64,000 nt of DNA, taken from Cherax quadricarinatus. Taxonomy: Eukaryota; Arthropoda; Malacostraca; Decapoda; Parastacidae. The stretch covers positions 27,905,078 to 27,969,077 of the forward strand of contig NC_091307.1 of NCBI RefSeq assembly GCF_038502225.1. Direction: 5' to 3'. A program made the translations under genes and the position numbers. The notes under the pieces were generated by a model that worked only from the letters and a program-made list of their open reading frames with translations, ran no database searches and was not told the DNA's origin. Positions 1 through 11,413 of this stretch are shown one piece after another (position 1 is the stretch's first letter; each line of letters opens with the position of its first letter).

Positions 1-138
1 CACATAGATGTATTCTCTCATATCTAGGCCCAAATTTACCACTCACAGTTTATCAGAGTGAGCTGAGCTCATGACATAGATCTACGGTTTAGACACTGAA
101 CGTAAAGCCGTAGTTCTACGAGACGGACCTTGAAAGGG
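1..138. mobile_element. Right end of a piggyBac-like MITE (family PB-A), cut by the window edge
   Basis: The block matches 17800-17943, the end of another PB-A copy, including the motif with ctacgg near the end and the terminal ccttgaaaggg. It is followed by TTAA (139-142). It interrupts a CR1-like LINE that resumes at 143. Confidence 0.75.
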
Positions 139-142
139 TTAA

Positions 143-1027
143 ATGGACATCAGAAAACAATATGAAGTTCAATGAAGACAAATTTCAATTACTCTGCTGT
201 GGAAAGCTCAAGGAAATAAAATCTAGATTAGTGTATAAAACAAATTTTAATCACACAGAGCAAAAAACTAATATGAAGGATCTGGGAGTGATAATGTCAG
301 AGAATCTCACTTTTGAAGATCACAACATTATTTCTTATCAAATCTGGTAGGAAAATGACAAGATGGATAATGAGAACCCTCAAAACTAGGGATGCCAAGC
401 CAATGATGATTCTCTTCCATTCGCTTATTCTCACTACACTAACGGCTCCTTTCAAGGCAGGTGAAATTGCAGACCTGGAGAATATACAGAGGACTTTCAC
501 TGCACATACAATAAAGCACGTACAATAAAGCTCCTAAATTACTGGGAATGATGAAGTCCCTTGACCTGCATTCCTTGGAATGCAGACGAGAAAGATACAT
601 CATAATATACCCTTGGAAAATCTTATGAGGGACTAGTCCCAAATCTGCACACACAAATCACTCCCTATGAAAGCAAAAAACTTGGCAGACAATGCAACAT
701 CCCCCCAGTGAAAAGCAGGGGCACCATGAGTATGCTAAGAGACAACACAGTAAGAGTCAGGGGACCAAGACTATTCATCTGCCTCCCAGTATACATAAGG
801 GGGATTACCAATAGACCCCTGGCTGTCTTCAAGAGGGAGCTGGATGGGCACCTAAAGTCAGTATCTGACCAACCAGGTGGTGTTTCATACGTTGGTTTGC
901 ATGTGGCCAGCAGTAACAGCCTGGTTGATTAGACATTGATCCATCACAAGGCCTGGTCATGGACCGAGCTGCAGCAGCGTAGACTTCCGGAACACCCTCC
1001 AGGTATGCCTCGGGTAGTGTAGGCATG
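143..1027 (+). mobile_element. CR1/Jockey-like LINE fragment, 3' part
   Basis: Frames read MKFNEDKFQLLCCGKLKEI, then KDLGVIMSENLTFEDH, then RGPRLFICLPVYIRGI. These segments follow the reverse transcriptase active site in the CR1-like LINEs at 10447-11410 and 30533-32385 (both on the minus strand). Frameshifts and stops are frequent, so it is an old, dead copy. The 3' end carries the GGTCATGGACCGAGC-type tail shared with the other copies. Confidence 0.75.
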
Positions 1028-1130
1028 CCTCTGGCAAGACAGTGAAAGAGTGAATTCTGATGATGAAAGTGTTTCTTCTTTTTTGGGTCACCTTACCTCA
1101 GTGGGAAACGGCCAATGTGTTAATAATAAA
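1028..1130 (+). mobile_element. RTE-like LINE 3' tail fragment
   Basis: The ending gggtcaccttacctcagtgg, then a gacggcc-like stretch and taataataaaag, matches the 3' end of the RTE-like LINE copies at 25863, 26389 and 51060. Only the last 100 bp are present. Confidence 0.6.
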
Positions 1131-1745
1131 AGAAAAAATTAACAAAATACAAGTGGATTTGAAAAAGACCTGGAAAACTTTATCTGAAATTCTGGGCTCT
1201 TGAAAACTGTCCAGGAACAATTATAAACTGAAGTAAACAAGATGAACCATGCATCCAGCCTGCAAGCACTGCCAAGAAATTTAATCTTCTCTATTATAGG
1301 ATCTAAACTAGCTAGCAAAATTCTAACCTCAGCTACTCAGGAAATTACCCAAGTACTCTATATCTAGCTCCAACTAATCTTACTGAAGTCTCACTCTTCA
1401 TAAAGTCACTGAAAAACATGACAGGAAACCTAAATAATTTGCCACCACTCATGTACAAAAAAGCAGCTCATGTGCTGTCGCCCACTATCGCAGCTCTGTT
1501 TAACAAACCAGTAGAATCTTCAACTTTCCTACGTCTACTCAGTCTGTAGCCATAGGAGTGCCCCAAGGCAGTGTCCTTGGCCCTCTGATCATTCTTACTT
1601 ACATCATTGGTCTCCCCTAAGCACCTCGTCTCCTTAAACCAGTTCTGTTCTCAGATGACACTACTAATGTCTTCTTCCATTCAGACTCAACTATTCTTAG
1701 TAACACTGTTAACTTACTAATATAAAACCATAAGCAATGATGTAA
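1131..1745 (+). mobile_element. Jockey/CR1-like LINE (family F2) fragment
   Basis: Degenerate reading frames give KTWKTLSEILGS, the segment before the RT, then VAIGVPQGSVLGPLI and LKPVLFSDDTTNVFFHSDS. These are RT motifs B and C (SDD in place of ADD). Many stops are present. The same family supplies 4423-7195, 7366-9152 and 9390-15180. Confidence 0.7.
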
Positions 1746-1911
1746 GAAGAACAGAGAGAAATAGTAGTCTTGTTCGCCATACAATGCGGTAAATAAAATT
1801 TATATTATTAAATTTATAAACTGTATTATATCAAAACCCATACTGTTCAAAACCATACTGTGCAAGATATTGGTGTATATAAAATTTATTGTATGCAGTC
1901 TTTATTTGCAG

Positions 1912-2072
1912 ACGTGTTTTGTTGGATGCAGGCGAGAAAGAAAATGCATCCTACATTTCATCACTAATGTCGGTGTTGAAACAACAAGAAACAACTATTG
2001 ACAAAATCATTATCACCCATTGGCATCATGACCATATAGGAGGCTTAGAAGATGTTCTTGGTTGCTTAAAAG
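1912..2072 (+). CDS. LACTB2: LACTB2 exon with zinc-binding HxHxDH motif (first exon in window)
   Basis: Coding exon of LACTB2, a metallo-beta-lactamase-fold endoribonuclease that in animals acts on single-stranded RNA in mitochondria. It encodes RVLLDAGE near the start and THWHHDHIGG, the HxHxDH metal-binding signature of the fold. The acceptor is tttatttgcag/a and the donor g/gtaaac. The exon starts with the last base of a split codon (phase 2 intron before it) and ends with the first base of the next (phase 1). About 40 N-terminal residues present in vertebrate LACTB2 are not found upstream and must lie on exon(s) outside the window. The donor opens a 40.3 kb intron filled with transposable elements. 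The family call rests on this motif together with the four later exons, all of which match the same protein in order. Confidence 0.93.
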
Positions 2073-2661
2073 GTAAACAAGCAATTTAATCAATTGTTTT
2101 TTAAACTATTGGTAAAGTATACAGTACAGTATTGCTCAATTATTTTCTGCAGGGGCTGTTTGAGCTCTTATTAACCTCTTCTGATTCTTGGCCTCCACGA
2201 CCTTCATCTTACCTTCTTGAGACTCTATGTATAGGTGCATTTGCCTCCACTTCCTTTTTGTTCAGTTCATTCTGCTAATTACTGTAATACATCATCACTG
2301 TATGACCTTACAGAAATAACCCACACATAAAAGATTGAAACTTGTGACAGATTCTGAGCTATTTTCCTATTATGCCTTCCAGTCTTATCAATCAAGCACA
2401 GGAAAACTGCCAGCTCAGTTATTACAACTACCCTGTAAGGTGTACAGAAGTCGATAATTTGGCCAATTTTACACGTTTAAAAAAATACCAGTTTAAAAAC
2501 AGAGTGCAAAAATAAACAGTGTAGACATTCCCATCACTAAAACATTCCCTATGTTCATTTATAATGTCTCGGGGCTCCTCCTCCATTATGCTTGCCTTCT
2601 GTTTTGAATTCATAATCACGTAAAATTAGAAGATTTACTTTATTGCGTGGGTAATAATATA
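2073..2661. repeat. Start of the giant LACTB2 intron: old PB-A relic
   Basis: 2073-2380 shows no recognisable feature. 2390-2660 aligns by eye with the right half of PB-A MITEs (ggccaattttaca; agggtccagaataaacaa-like; tagaagatttact). The relic is interrupted at TA by the element at 2662-4208 and resumes at 4209-4420 (tgagct-like atttcaagctacttctgg). Confidence 0.5.
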
Positions 2662-3239
2662 CAGTGGAACCTCAGCTTATGAGTTTCATCCGTTCTGTGA
2701 CCTGGCTCGTATCCCGATTTGCTCGTATGTTGAGTCAGTTTTCCTCATTTAAATTAATTGAAATAGCATTAATCCGTTTCAGAGGAATTCCAGGCATGAC
2801 AAAATACTACTTCAATATTTTGCTAATATCAACTACGGCTTATTTATATATCACAATTCACCTAATATGACATAATAAACAATATTAATAACATAGAAAC
2901 ATGATATATACGCTAGCATGAATAAAATACTACGTCATTACGTATATGGCTAGTGGTGGTGGCAGCGGGACAGCGGCCATTGTTGTTGTTGGGGTCCATA
3001 GGGCCACCACAGTGGCCATTCCTGCTCCTGACTACATACCTTCCCATGTTCTTATTATAACAGAAAAGTGGAATGTTTGTGAAGCAAACTACATTAGATC
3101 ACTACGTAGTTTCATAAGGAAAACAATGTAAAGAAATTATGTATGTACATACTACAGCATTGACCTTGGAGAAGAAATGTTGGTGGTTGATGGTGGAGAT
3201 GCTGGCAGAGGTTGATGATGGAGAAGAGATGTTGGGCAC

Positions 3240-3482
3240 AGCATCTGATTTACTGAATGACTTACTGACTTGACTGACTGACTTACTGACTTGACTGAAT
3301 GACTTACTGACCTGACTGAATGACTTACTGACCTGACTGAAGGACTTACTGACTTGACTGACTGACTTAACTGACTGACTGACTGACTGACTTGACTTAC
3401 TGATTTGACTGACTTGACTGACTGACTTGACTGAATAGCTTGACTGACTGACTGAATAACTTGACTGACTTACTGAATGACT
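3240..3482. repeat. GACT/TTACTGAC minisatellite
   Basis: Imperfect tandem units of tgacttactgacttgactga type, about 240 bp, inside the Tigger-type element. Confidence 0.85.
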
Positions 3483-3772
3483 TAAAGTTAGACTTTTTCA
3501 CTGAAGAGGACCCTGAAACAGTGTCTAGAGCAGCTGATGCCTTACTGTCAGTTGTATAATGTACTGCAGTGTAAAACAGAACAGAAATCCATTACAGAAT
3601 TTATGCACACTCCAGTACAGCCATCAACTTCAGTACCAGAACCTCTACCATCCACCTCAGCCCAGTAGGACCACAACATAACTCTCCACTCTCTTCACAA
3701 TCATCCACAAACACCAGCACCCACAATTTAAGGTAAGAAATACTATTATTTCTGTAGCAGTCATAGTCTTAA

Positions 3773-3989
3773 CCCGTAAACGGTCCAAGCAGATCTACGT
3801 TCACATGTGTAGTGCTACAAAAGTAGATCTACGTTTTTTTTTACATATTTTCAAATATAACAAAAAAAAAAGTAGATCAAAGTGTTTTTACACATTTTCA
3901 AATGTAAAAAAACAAAAAGAAGATCTACTTTTTTTTACATACTTTCAAATGTTGAAAAAACGTATATATACGTTTGGACCATTTACGGG
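3773..3989. mobile_element. Short piggyBac-like MITE, family PB-B
   Basis: TTAA flanks both sides (3769-3772, 3990-3993). The inverted ends are cccgtaaacggtcc and ggaccatttacggg. Two agatctac palindromes lie near the left end (3789-3798, 3823-3832) and gtatatatac near the right (3962-3971). Length is 217 bp. TTAA target duplication with CCC..GGG ends is the piggyBac signature. Confidence 0.75.
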
Positions 3990-4422
3990 TTAAGTAGTAA
4001 AAACAGCATAATACATTACGATAATGAACTACAATTATATATTCACTTTTATTTTTGTAAGATCTGAGGTCTAAAAAAAAGTTGTTTGAGGGGGAAGCTC
4101 GCATCCTGAATTTTTGCTCATATCCAGAAACAAAAAAATCGATCGAGCGACTGCTTGTATCCTGAAAAACTCGTATGGTGGGGCACTCGTAAGCCAAGGT
4201 TCCACTGTATAACCAGGAATAATTTGCCATAGTTTATGGTGTCCCATTAATTTAATCAGACCTATTAAAAACTCATAAAACAGACCAGGGTATGTAGAGG
4301 GGCCTTACCCGTCCTCAGGAAAATCAGCAAAAAATCAAATATTTCTGCTACTTGGAGCTATATTTCAAGCTACTTCTGGTCCTTAAGCCAACCAACATCA
4401 ATATTTCAGTAGTATGCCATTA

Positions 4423-7195
4423 TTCAATTCAATTCAATTCAATTCAAGTTTATTCTCTATAAGGGTTACAATGTAGGGATTACAGGTTTTGGGTATTGTG
4501 TAGTTTACATGTTATAAAATACTAATTACACAGGGGGCCACTAGGACACCTAGCCTGGCTAGGCATTTCGAGCAGACTTAGATTAATTCTTAACATTAAA
4601 TCCTTACAGATTATGGTATTAAGGCTAAGTGACTACATCATAATTTGTGAGTTTAGCAATGTGAATGCTTTTGTTTTGGCACAATACAAAGTGTCTATAT
4701 TGGAGTATCATAGGCAAACTTATGACTAGTTAGGATTTATTATTTTAAGATTAAGATTAGTATTTCTGGGTTTATAGTCAGTGGGTGAGTGAGTGTAATT
4801 GTGAACCACCAGGTGGTTATCATGTAGTTAGTTGTCGGGGTGGATCAGGGAGATAAGATGTTTTCTAACTGTAGTTTTGAAAGTGATGAATGTGTCTGCA
4901 GTTCTAGAGTTTTCAGGAAGGGTGTTCCAGATTTTAGGGCCTTTAAAATACATTGAATTTTTGTAAAGGTTTAGTCGAACACGGGGAATGTCATAGAGAT
5001 GTTTGTGTCTGGTGTTATGCCTGTGGATCCTGTCACAACTATCAAGAAAGCATTTTAGGTCAAGGTTAATATTGGAATTTAAGGTCCTGTAGATACAGAC
5101 TGCACAGTAGTAAGTGTGGATGTTCTGAACAGGGAGTAAGTTTAGATCTATGAAGAGTGGGGGGGTGTGTTGCCAGGGATGGGATTTAGTGATTATTCTT
5201 ACTGCGGCTTTTTGTTGGGTTATTATTGGCTTTAGGTGTGTTGCTGCAGTTGATCCCCAAGCACAGATAGCATAGGTGAGGTATGGATATATAAGTGAAT
5301 GGTATAGTGTGAGAAGGGCAGTTTACGGCATGTAGTATCGTATCTTGGAGAGGATCCCCACCGTTTTGGATACTTTTTTTGTTATGTGTTGGATATGGGT
5401 GCTGAAATTTAGGTTTTTGTCGAGGTATAGGCCAAGGAATTTGCCCTCATTATGTCTGCCAATTAGAGTGTTGTCGATCTTAATATTAAGTTGCGCAACA
5501 CCTGCTCTGCTACCAAACATAATATAGTAGGTTTTGCCAGTGTTAAGTGTAAGTTTATTGGCTGTCATCCAAGTCGATATTTTGAGCAGCTCCTCATTAA
5601 CCCTTTGATGGTTTTCGTCGTACTAGTACGTCTTATGCGTAGGGGTTTTTGACGTACTAGTACTCATAAATTCTAGCGGCCTCAAATCTAGTGGGAGAAA
5701 GCTGGTAGGCCTTCATATGAAAGAATGGGTCTATGTGGTCAGTGTGCACAGTCTAAAAAAAATCCTGCAGCACACAGTGCATAATGAGAAAAAAAAAACT
5801 TTGACCATTTTTTTTGAATAAATCAGCGACTTTGCAGTGTATTTTCGTATGGTATTTATTGTTGTATTCTAGTTTTCTTGGTCTCATTTTATAGAATGGA
5901 AGACATATTACAGAAATTGAGATGATTTTGACTGGTTTTACAATGAAAAGTGCCTTGAAATTGAGCTCAAAGTAGCAGAAATGTTCGATTTTTACCAAAC
6001 TTCAAAAGTACACAAATCGTGCCAAGCGTGCAATACACGTCAACTGGTGAGTCTAATATTCTTTCACAAGTGCACCAATAATATTTATACCATTTTTTAC
6101 ACTAATGCAGTAGTCTGCATAACAGTAAATCTTATATTTTTTGTGAAAATAAAAATTCAAAGTGGAAAGCAAAAGAATATAAGAGGGGCCTTGAGACGTT
6201 ACTAATGACTAGAGGAAATGTCATTTTAGTGCTAGGAATGTCTTTCTTGTTTATTCTGGACCCTATTCGGAAATTGGCATCTTTTGAAATTTGTGTGAAA
6301 TTGGCAAAATTGCTAAATTCTGACCACTGTACTGGATAGTTGAATTTCATAAATGAGTGGTTTCTTGCACCCATTCGATAGAAAAAATGGAGTTCTAGCG
6401 AAATATTCATGTTTTTTGTCGACTAGTACAGTGAAATTGGCCGAAAATGGGGCTCAAAGTGGGCAAAATCGCCGATGCGTAAACATCGCCGAGACCGCTA
6501 ACTTTGCGAGAGCATAATTCCGTAAGTTTTCTATCAAATTTCAAACTTTTGGTGTCTTTATGATCGGGAAAAGATTCTCTATCTTTTCATAAGAGAAAAT
6601 AATTTTTTTTTTTTTTTAAATTTGGCCGACCCTGAGAACGAGTTTCGGAGAGGGCCTGTCAACCCTCAAAGGGTTAACAATGGTGTTGAGGGTGGCAAGA
6701 TTAGGGTGAGAGATGACATAAGTCGTGTTGTCAGCAAAGAGAATGGGTTTCAGGTGTTGGGATATGTTTGGAAGATCATTGATGTAAATGAGGAAGAGCA
6801 GGGGTCCAAGGACACTTCCCTGCAGAACTCCAGTATCAAGTGGCCGTATTGATGAGGCTGTGTCTTTAATGGTGACATACTGATACCTATTAGAAAGGTA
6901 AGACTTAAAATATGCAAGTGCATGGCCTCTTATACCATAATGGTCAAGTTTGTGGAGTAGGATGCCGTGGTCTACTGTGTCAAACGCTTTTCTTAGGTCA
7001 ATAAAAATTCCTAGCGGATGTTCCTTATTTTCCAATGCTGTGTAAAGCAGGTCTAGCATTTTTATAATTGCATCATTAGTGCTTTTATTTTTCCTGAATC
7101 CAAATTGGCAGGGGTTGAGTATGTTTTATGATGTTATAAATGAATATAGTCTCCTGTGCACGAGTTTCTCGAAGTTTTTATCAGTTGATGCTAAG
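4423..7195 (-). mobile_element. Jockey/CR1-like LINE (family F2), split by a piggyBac-like MITE
   Basis: On the minus strand the frame reads KNFEKLVHRRLYSF, then LLYTALENKEHPLGIFIDLR, KAFDTVDH (RT motif A), VLQGSVLGPLLFLIYINDLP (motif B) and PILFADNTTYVIS (motif C, FADN instead of FADD). After the MITE it continues MTANKLTLNTGKT and KFLGLYLDKNLNF to the C-terminus. The low-coordinate end carries a five-fold attca repeat (4425-4450), the simple-repeat 3' tail. Only one TTAA remains after the MITE (5601-6673) is removed. 5' truncated: the endonuclease is absent. Confidence 0.85.
5601..6673. mobile_element. piggyBac-like MITE, family PB-A, inside LINE F2
   Basis: 1073 bp. TTAA flanks both sides (5597-5600, 6674-6677). 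The ends are ccctttgatgg and its inverted form ccctcaaaggg. Removing it restores the LINE codon run NTIVNEELLKIS across the site, so the TTAA duplication is demonstrated. Two gtactagtac palindromes lie at 5620-5629 and 5654-5663. No transposase ORF. Confidence 0.88.
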
Positions 7196-7365
7196 AAATA
7201 AATAATAACCCCCCCCCCCCTCCCAAAAAAAAAAAAAAATAGATAACACCTCAGTCTCTATTGTAAACCAAACACATGGTCAGAATTTTTATTTTTTCAT
7301 TATGCAATGTGTGTGGTGCAGGATTTTTGTTTATATTTTATACATTCACCATGCAGACCCATTTT
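7196..7365. repeat. C/A homopolymer stretch and PB-A relic
   Basis: A run of C followed by a run of A (7208-7240) separates two LINE copies. 7256-7365 resembles the left half of PB-A elements (aaacacatggtcag; tgcaggatttttg). Confidence 0.5.
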
Positions 7366-9152
7366 CTCTTGATTACCTAAAATCTTATCTTAGCAATAGA
7401 ACCCAGTATGTATACACAAATGGAGCTAACTCCACTAGACAACCAGTTCTTGTTCGAATCCCACAGGGGAGTGTCCTTGGCCCACTTCCCTTTCTCATCT
7501 ACATCAATAACCTCCCAAACTCATTTAAACTCCTTAAACCCATTTTATTTGCAGATGACACTATTTATGTCTTCTCTCACCCAAATCCAGCCATACTAAC
7601 AGACACTGTCAATGCCAGACTACTAAAATTATCTACTGGGATGACCACCAACGAACTTACTCTCTATAGATAAAACCTGTTTTATGCTGTTTGGAAACGC
7701 GAGCTACAAATGTACAATGGACCCCCGCTTTATGATCACCTCCCAATGCGACCAATTATGTAAGTGTTTTTATGTAAGTGCGTTTGTGCGTGTATGTTTG
7801 GGGGTCTGAAATGGACTAATCTAATTCACAATATTCCTTATGGGAACAAATTCGTTCAGTACTGGCACCTGAACATACTTCTGGAATGAAATAATATCGT
7901 AAACCGGGGGTCCACTGTGCAGTTAAACATACTGATAAGTGGTTCACCCATTTCCAGACACACACAGGGCAAATTTCTTGGTCACCACCTAGACTGCAAT
8001 CTCAAATTCCAAACTCACATTCAGCAAATATCCAAGAAAGTCTCCAAAACAGTAGGCATCGTCTCAAAGATACGGTACTATGTACCCCAATCAGATCTTC
8101 TTGCACTATACCACTCGCTCATCTACCCTTACTTCACCTATGGTATTTGTGCATGGGGCTCAACCACAGCAATCACCTTAAACCTTTAATAACCCAACAA
8201 AACACTGCAGTGCGATTGATTACAAACTCCTGTAATAAACAGCATACTCCTCCGCCTTTCAAGAGTCTTAACTTACTCCGTATACAAAACATCCACACTT
8301 ATTATTGTGCATACTACATGCCCAGAACACTATACTCAAATATAAACCCTCCTCTCAAACTCCTACTTGCTAACTACAACAGAACACACAACCATAATAC
8401 AAGACACAAATCACTCTTCGATATCCCTCGTGTCCATCACTCCCTGTGCAAAAATGCTATTCATGTGAAGGGCTCGAAGATCTGGAATTCATTACCAGAA
8501 CACACTAAAGAATCCCTGCCTGCAAATCAATTTAAGGCCCTACTTAGAAATCTCATCACCCAAAATTAACCAGAAAAGCTGTACTTAATACCTACCATTT
8601 ACTCAAAACACAAAAAGTACCAATGATGTTACAATTTTAGTACTGAATATTGTTCTGAAGATTGCTCAGCCATGTACTCATTACTTCAAAAACTGGATGT
8701 TCAAATTTCATTGTTTTGAATACTAAATTGTAATACTTCATATAGTAAATTGTTTAAATTGTTCTATTGTAAAACTGTAATGCTCCAAAATTGTACTATT
8801 CAAATTTCATTGTTTTAAATAGTCAATTGTACTTCATATTGTAAATTGTTTAAATTGTTCTATTGTAATACTGTAATTTTTATAAAATAATTCAGAACTG
8901 TAATTATTCACTACTAAACTTCTCTACTAGACTATTAAAGCCATATAGCATTACCTATTAATTCTCAGGTCTATACTCACTGTAACTTACCTAATGACCA
9001 TTTAATGTTATAGCCTAATTAATCTTAAGTTAATTTTAAGTGCCCAAAATGCTCTGCATACAAGGGGCATTTGGCATGTACACTCAACTATTATATCCCT
9101 TTGTACAACCATGTATCATGTCAAAATAAAATATTACTATTATTATTATTAG
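7366..9152 (+). mobile_element. Jockey/CR1-like LINE (family F2), 3' half
   Basis: The frame reads LKSYLSNRTQYVYTNG, then IPQGSVLGPLPFLIYINNLP (RT motif B) and KPILFADDTIYVFSHPNP with an intact FADD catalytic box. After a nested MITE it reads KFLGHHLDCNLKFQTHI and, following a frameshift near 8160, AVRLITNSCNKQHTPP through SKIWNSLPEHTKESL to a stop near 8569. A 3' UTR follows to a short (att)n tail at 9126-9152. An internal stop lies near 7671. 5' truncated within the RT. Confidence 0.85.
7715..7917. mobile_element. 203-bp Tigger-type MITE (family T200) in LINE F2
   Basis: The ends are caatggacccccgct and accgggggtccactg with TA/TG flanks. The interior carries gaccaattatgtaagtg and atgttcaggtgccagt-like blocks shared with the other T200 copies. 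It splits the LINE RT ORF. Confidence 0.85.
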
Positions 9153-9441
9153 GCCCAAATTTACCACTCATTGAGTGATTTGATCTCATGTAAAACTATG
9201 TGCAGGCTCTTGACTTTAATGATATAGTTCTACTTGATGTCCACTGAAAGGGTTAAAGGTTAACCGGTGTTTTGTGGTGCCCTTCCATTTTGGCTAGATA
9301 CATAACCCTTAAGTTGAAAAGCAATCTTTTATTCAAAATAAATGGCTGGATTTCCCACACTCGAGTCTTTTTTTTTTTTTAACCCTAACACACTATTTTT
9401 TTTATTAATATTAATGAGGTTAAAGTAATATTTAAAGAGAA
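9153..9441. repeat. PB-A right-end fragment and unassigned sequence
   Basis: 9153-9251 resembles the PB-A right end (aggcccaaatttaccactca; actgaaaggg then TTAA). Nothing recognisable in 9255-9441 apart from T-rich runs. Confidence 0.5.
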
Positions 9442-9629
9442 GTGATATCTGAAATACAAAATGAGCCCAAATCTGAAACAGACATCTATGCTTTACCTGG
9501 TTACACAGCCATACATAACTGTCGGCATGATCAGTTAGGAGGTGGCACTGCTATCTACTGCTCTGATGAATCTGAATGTGTTAAATCTACTTGCACCAGA
9601 GACGAAAATGGTAAATATATACATACGTA

Positions 9630-9832
9630 CAGTGGACCCCCGGTTAACGATATTTTTTCATTCCAGAAGTATGTTCAGGTGCCAGTACTGACTGAATTTG
9701 TTCCCATAAGGAATATTGTGAAGTAGATTAGTCCATTTCAGACCCCCAAACATACAGGTACAAACACACTTACATAAATACGCTTACATAATTGGTCGCA
9801 TTGGGAGGTGATCGTTAAGCGGGGGTCCACTT
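9630..9832. mobile_element. T200 MITE, first of a tandem pair
   Basis: Starts cagtggacccccggttaacg and ends gcgggggtccactt (last base changed from the usual g). TA flanks are at 9628-9629 (ta-like) and 9833-9834. 203 bp. Confidence 0.85.
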
Positions 9833-9834
9833 TA

Positions 9835-10037
9835 CAGTGGACCCCCGGTTAACGATATTTTTTCACTCCAGAAGTATGTTCAGGTGCCAGTACTGACCGA
9901 ATTTGTTCCCATAAGGAATATTGTGAAGTAGATTAGTCCATTTCAGACCCCCAAACATACACGTACAAACGCACTTACATAAATACACTTACATAATTGG
10001 TCGCATTCGGAGGTGATCGTTATGCGGGGGTCCACTG
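9835..10037. mobile_element. T200 MITE, second of a tandem pair
   Basis: Same family and orientation as 9630-9832, separated from it only by a shared TA. Starts cagtggacccccggttaacg and ends gcgggggtccactg followed by TA. Confidence 0.88.
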
Positions 10038-10446
10038 TATTTGCAAAGTTCTCGTCTAAAAAACTAAAAAATCCTATTGCAGTTGAAGCAATCTACAGGC
10101 TACCTCACAAATTCTTGCACATTCAGCTGTATCCTAAAAAACATTATAACTGGCTCAGAGATGAATATACACCACCTGATACTTGCTGGTGACTTCAACA
10201 TAAACCTTATCTAAGCAGCTGACCCTCAAGGAGCCGACTTCATAAACACCATGAACAGCTTCTTGCTACTACCATCAATAACTAAGCAAACAAGAATCTC
10301 AGACAAGTTCCTTATTACTTGACCATATCTAGACCAGTACTTGATCCCCACTAAAAACAGGGATAATCACAGATAACACCACAGACCACTACCCCACCTT
10401 CTTCATGACCAGCTTATGTAAATTGCCTCAAGACACTACCTACCAG

Positions 10447-11413
10447 GAGTCTACCTGGAGGGCATTCCGGGGATCAACACCCCCGCGGCTCGGTCCACGA
10501 ATAGGCCTCCCGGTGGATCAGGGCCTGATCAACAAGGCTGTTACTGCTGGAAACACGCAGTCCAACGTACGAACCACAGCCCGGCTGATCCGGCACTGTC
10601 TTTAGGTATCTGTCCAGCTCCCTCTTGAAGACAACCAGGAGTCTTCCCGTAATGCCCCTTATTGCTGGTGGGAGGCTGTTGAACAGTCTTGGGCCCCGGA
10701 CACTTATTGCGTTTTCTCGTAGTGTACTAGTGACGCCCCTACTTTTCACTGGGGGTATGTTGCATCGCCTGCCAAGTCTTTTGCTTTCGTATGGAGTGAT
10801 TGCTGTGTGCATATTAGGGACCAGTCCCTTCAGAATCTTCCAGGTGTAGATTATGATATTTCTCTCTCGCCTGCGCTCTAGTGAGTACAAGTCAAGTGCT
10901 TCCAGGCGCTCCCAGTAGTTAAGGTGTTTGATGGAACTTATACGTGCAGTAAATTTCTCTGTACATTCTCTAGTTTTGCAATTTCACCTGCCTTGAATGG
11001 GGATGTTTATGTATAGCAGTATTCCAGCCTAGAGAGAATAAGTGATTTAAAAAGGATCATCATTGGCCTAGCATCTCTTGTCTTGAATGTTCTCATTATC
11101 CATCCTATCAGTTTCCTAGCAGATGTGATAGTGGCATTGTGGTGGTCCTTGAAGGTGAGGTCTTCAGACATTACCACTCCTAGGCCCTTCACATTACTTT
11201 TCTGCTCTATTGTGTGATTGAAGTTTGTAGTATACTCAGTCCTAGTTATTATTTCCTCCAGTTTTCCATAATGGAGTAGTTGGAATTTGTCTTCATTGAA
11301 TATCATATTGTTCTCTGTTGCCCATTGGAAAACTTGGTTTATATCTTCTTGGAGCTTTGCTGTGTCCTCAATGGATGACACTCTCATGCAGACCCTAGTA
11401 TCGTCTGCAAAAC
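10447..11413 (-). mobile_element. CR1/Jockey-like LINE 3' fragment
   Basis: On the minus strand: RVSSIEDTAKLQEDINQVFQ, WATENNMIFNEDKFQLLHYG, GLGVVMSEDLTFKDH, then after frameshifts LEALDLYSLERRRERNIIIY and RGPRLFNSLPPAIRGITG. These are the RT C-terminal thumb and connection segments of CR1-like LINEs. The 3' end (low coordinate) has the acctaccaggagtctacctg / gatcaacacccccgc tail typical of this family. 5' truncated just after the catalytic region. It sits inside LINE F2. Confidence 0.82.

Larger units (their letters stand above)
2662..4208. mobile_element. Non-autonomous Tigger-type element with a GACT-rich minisatellite
   Basis: The terminal inverted repeats are cagtggaacctcagcttatg on the left and its complement form (cgtaagccaaggttccactg) on the right. 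TA flanks each side (2660-2661 and 4209-4210). The 1547 bp interior has no transposase I can recognise. It includes a tandem array of tgacttactgac/tgactgactt units (3240-3480) and a nested TTAA-flanked MITE (3773-3989). Confidence 0.75.

Noticed and set aside
3805..4230. Lys/Phe-rich ORFs of 61-101 codons
   Set aside because: Arise from A- and T-runs in the PB-B MITE and Tigger ends.
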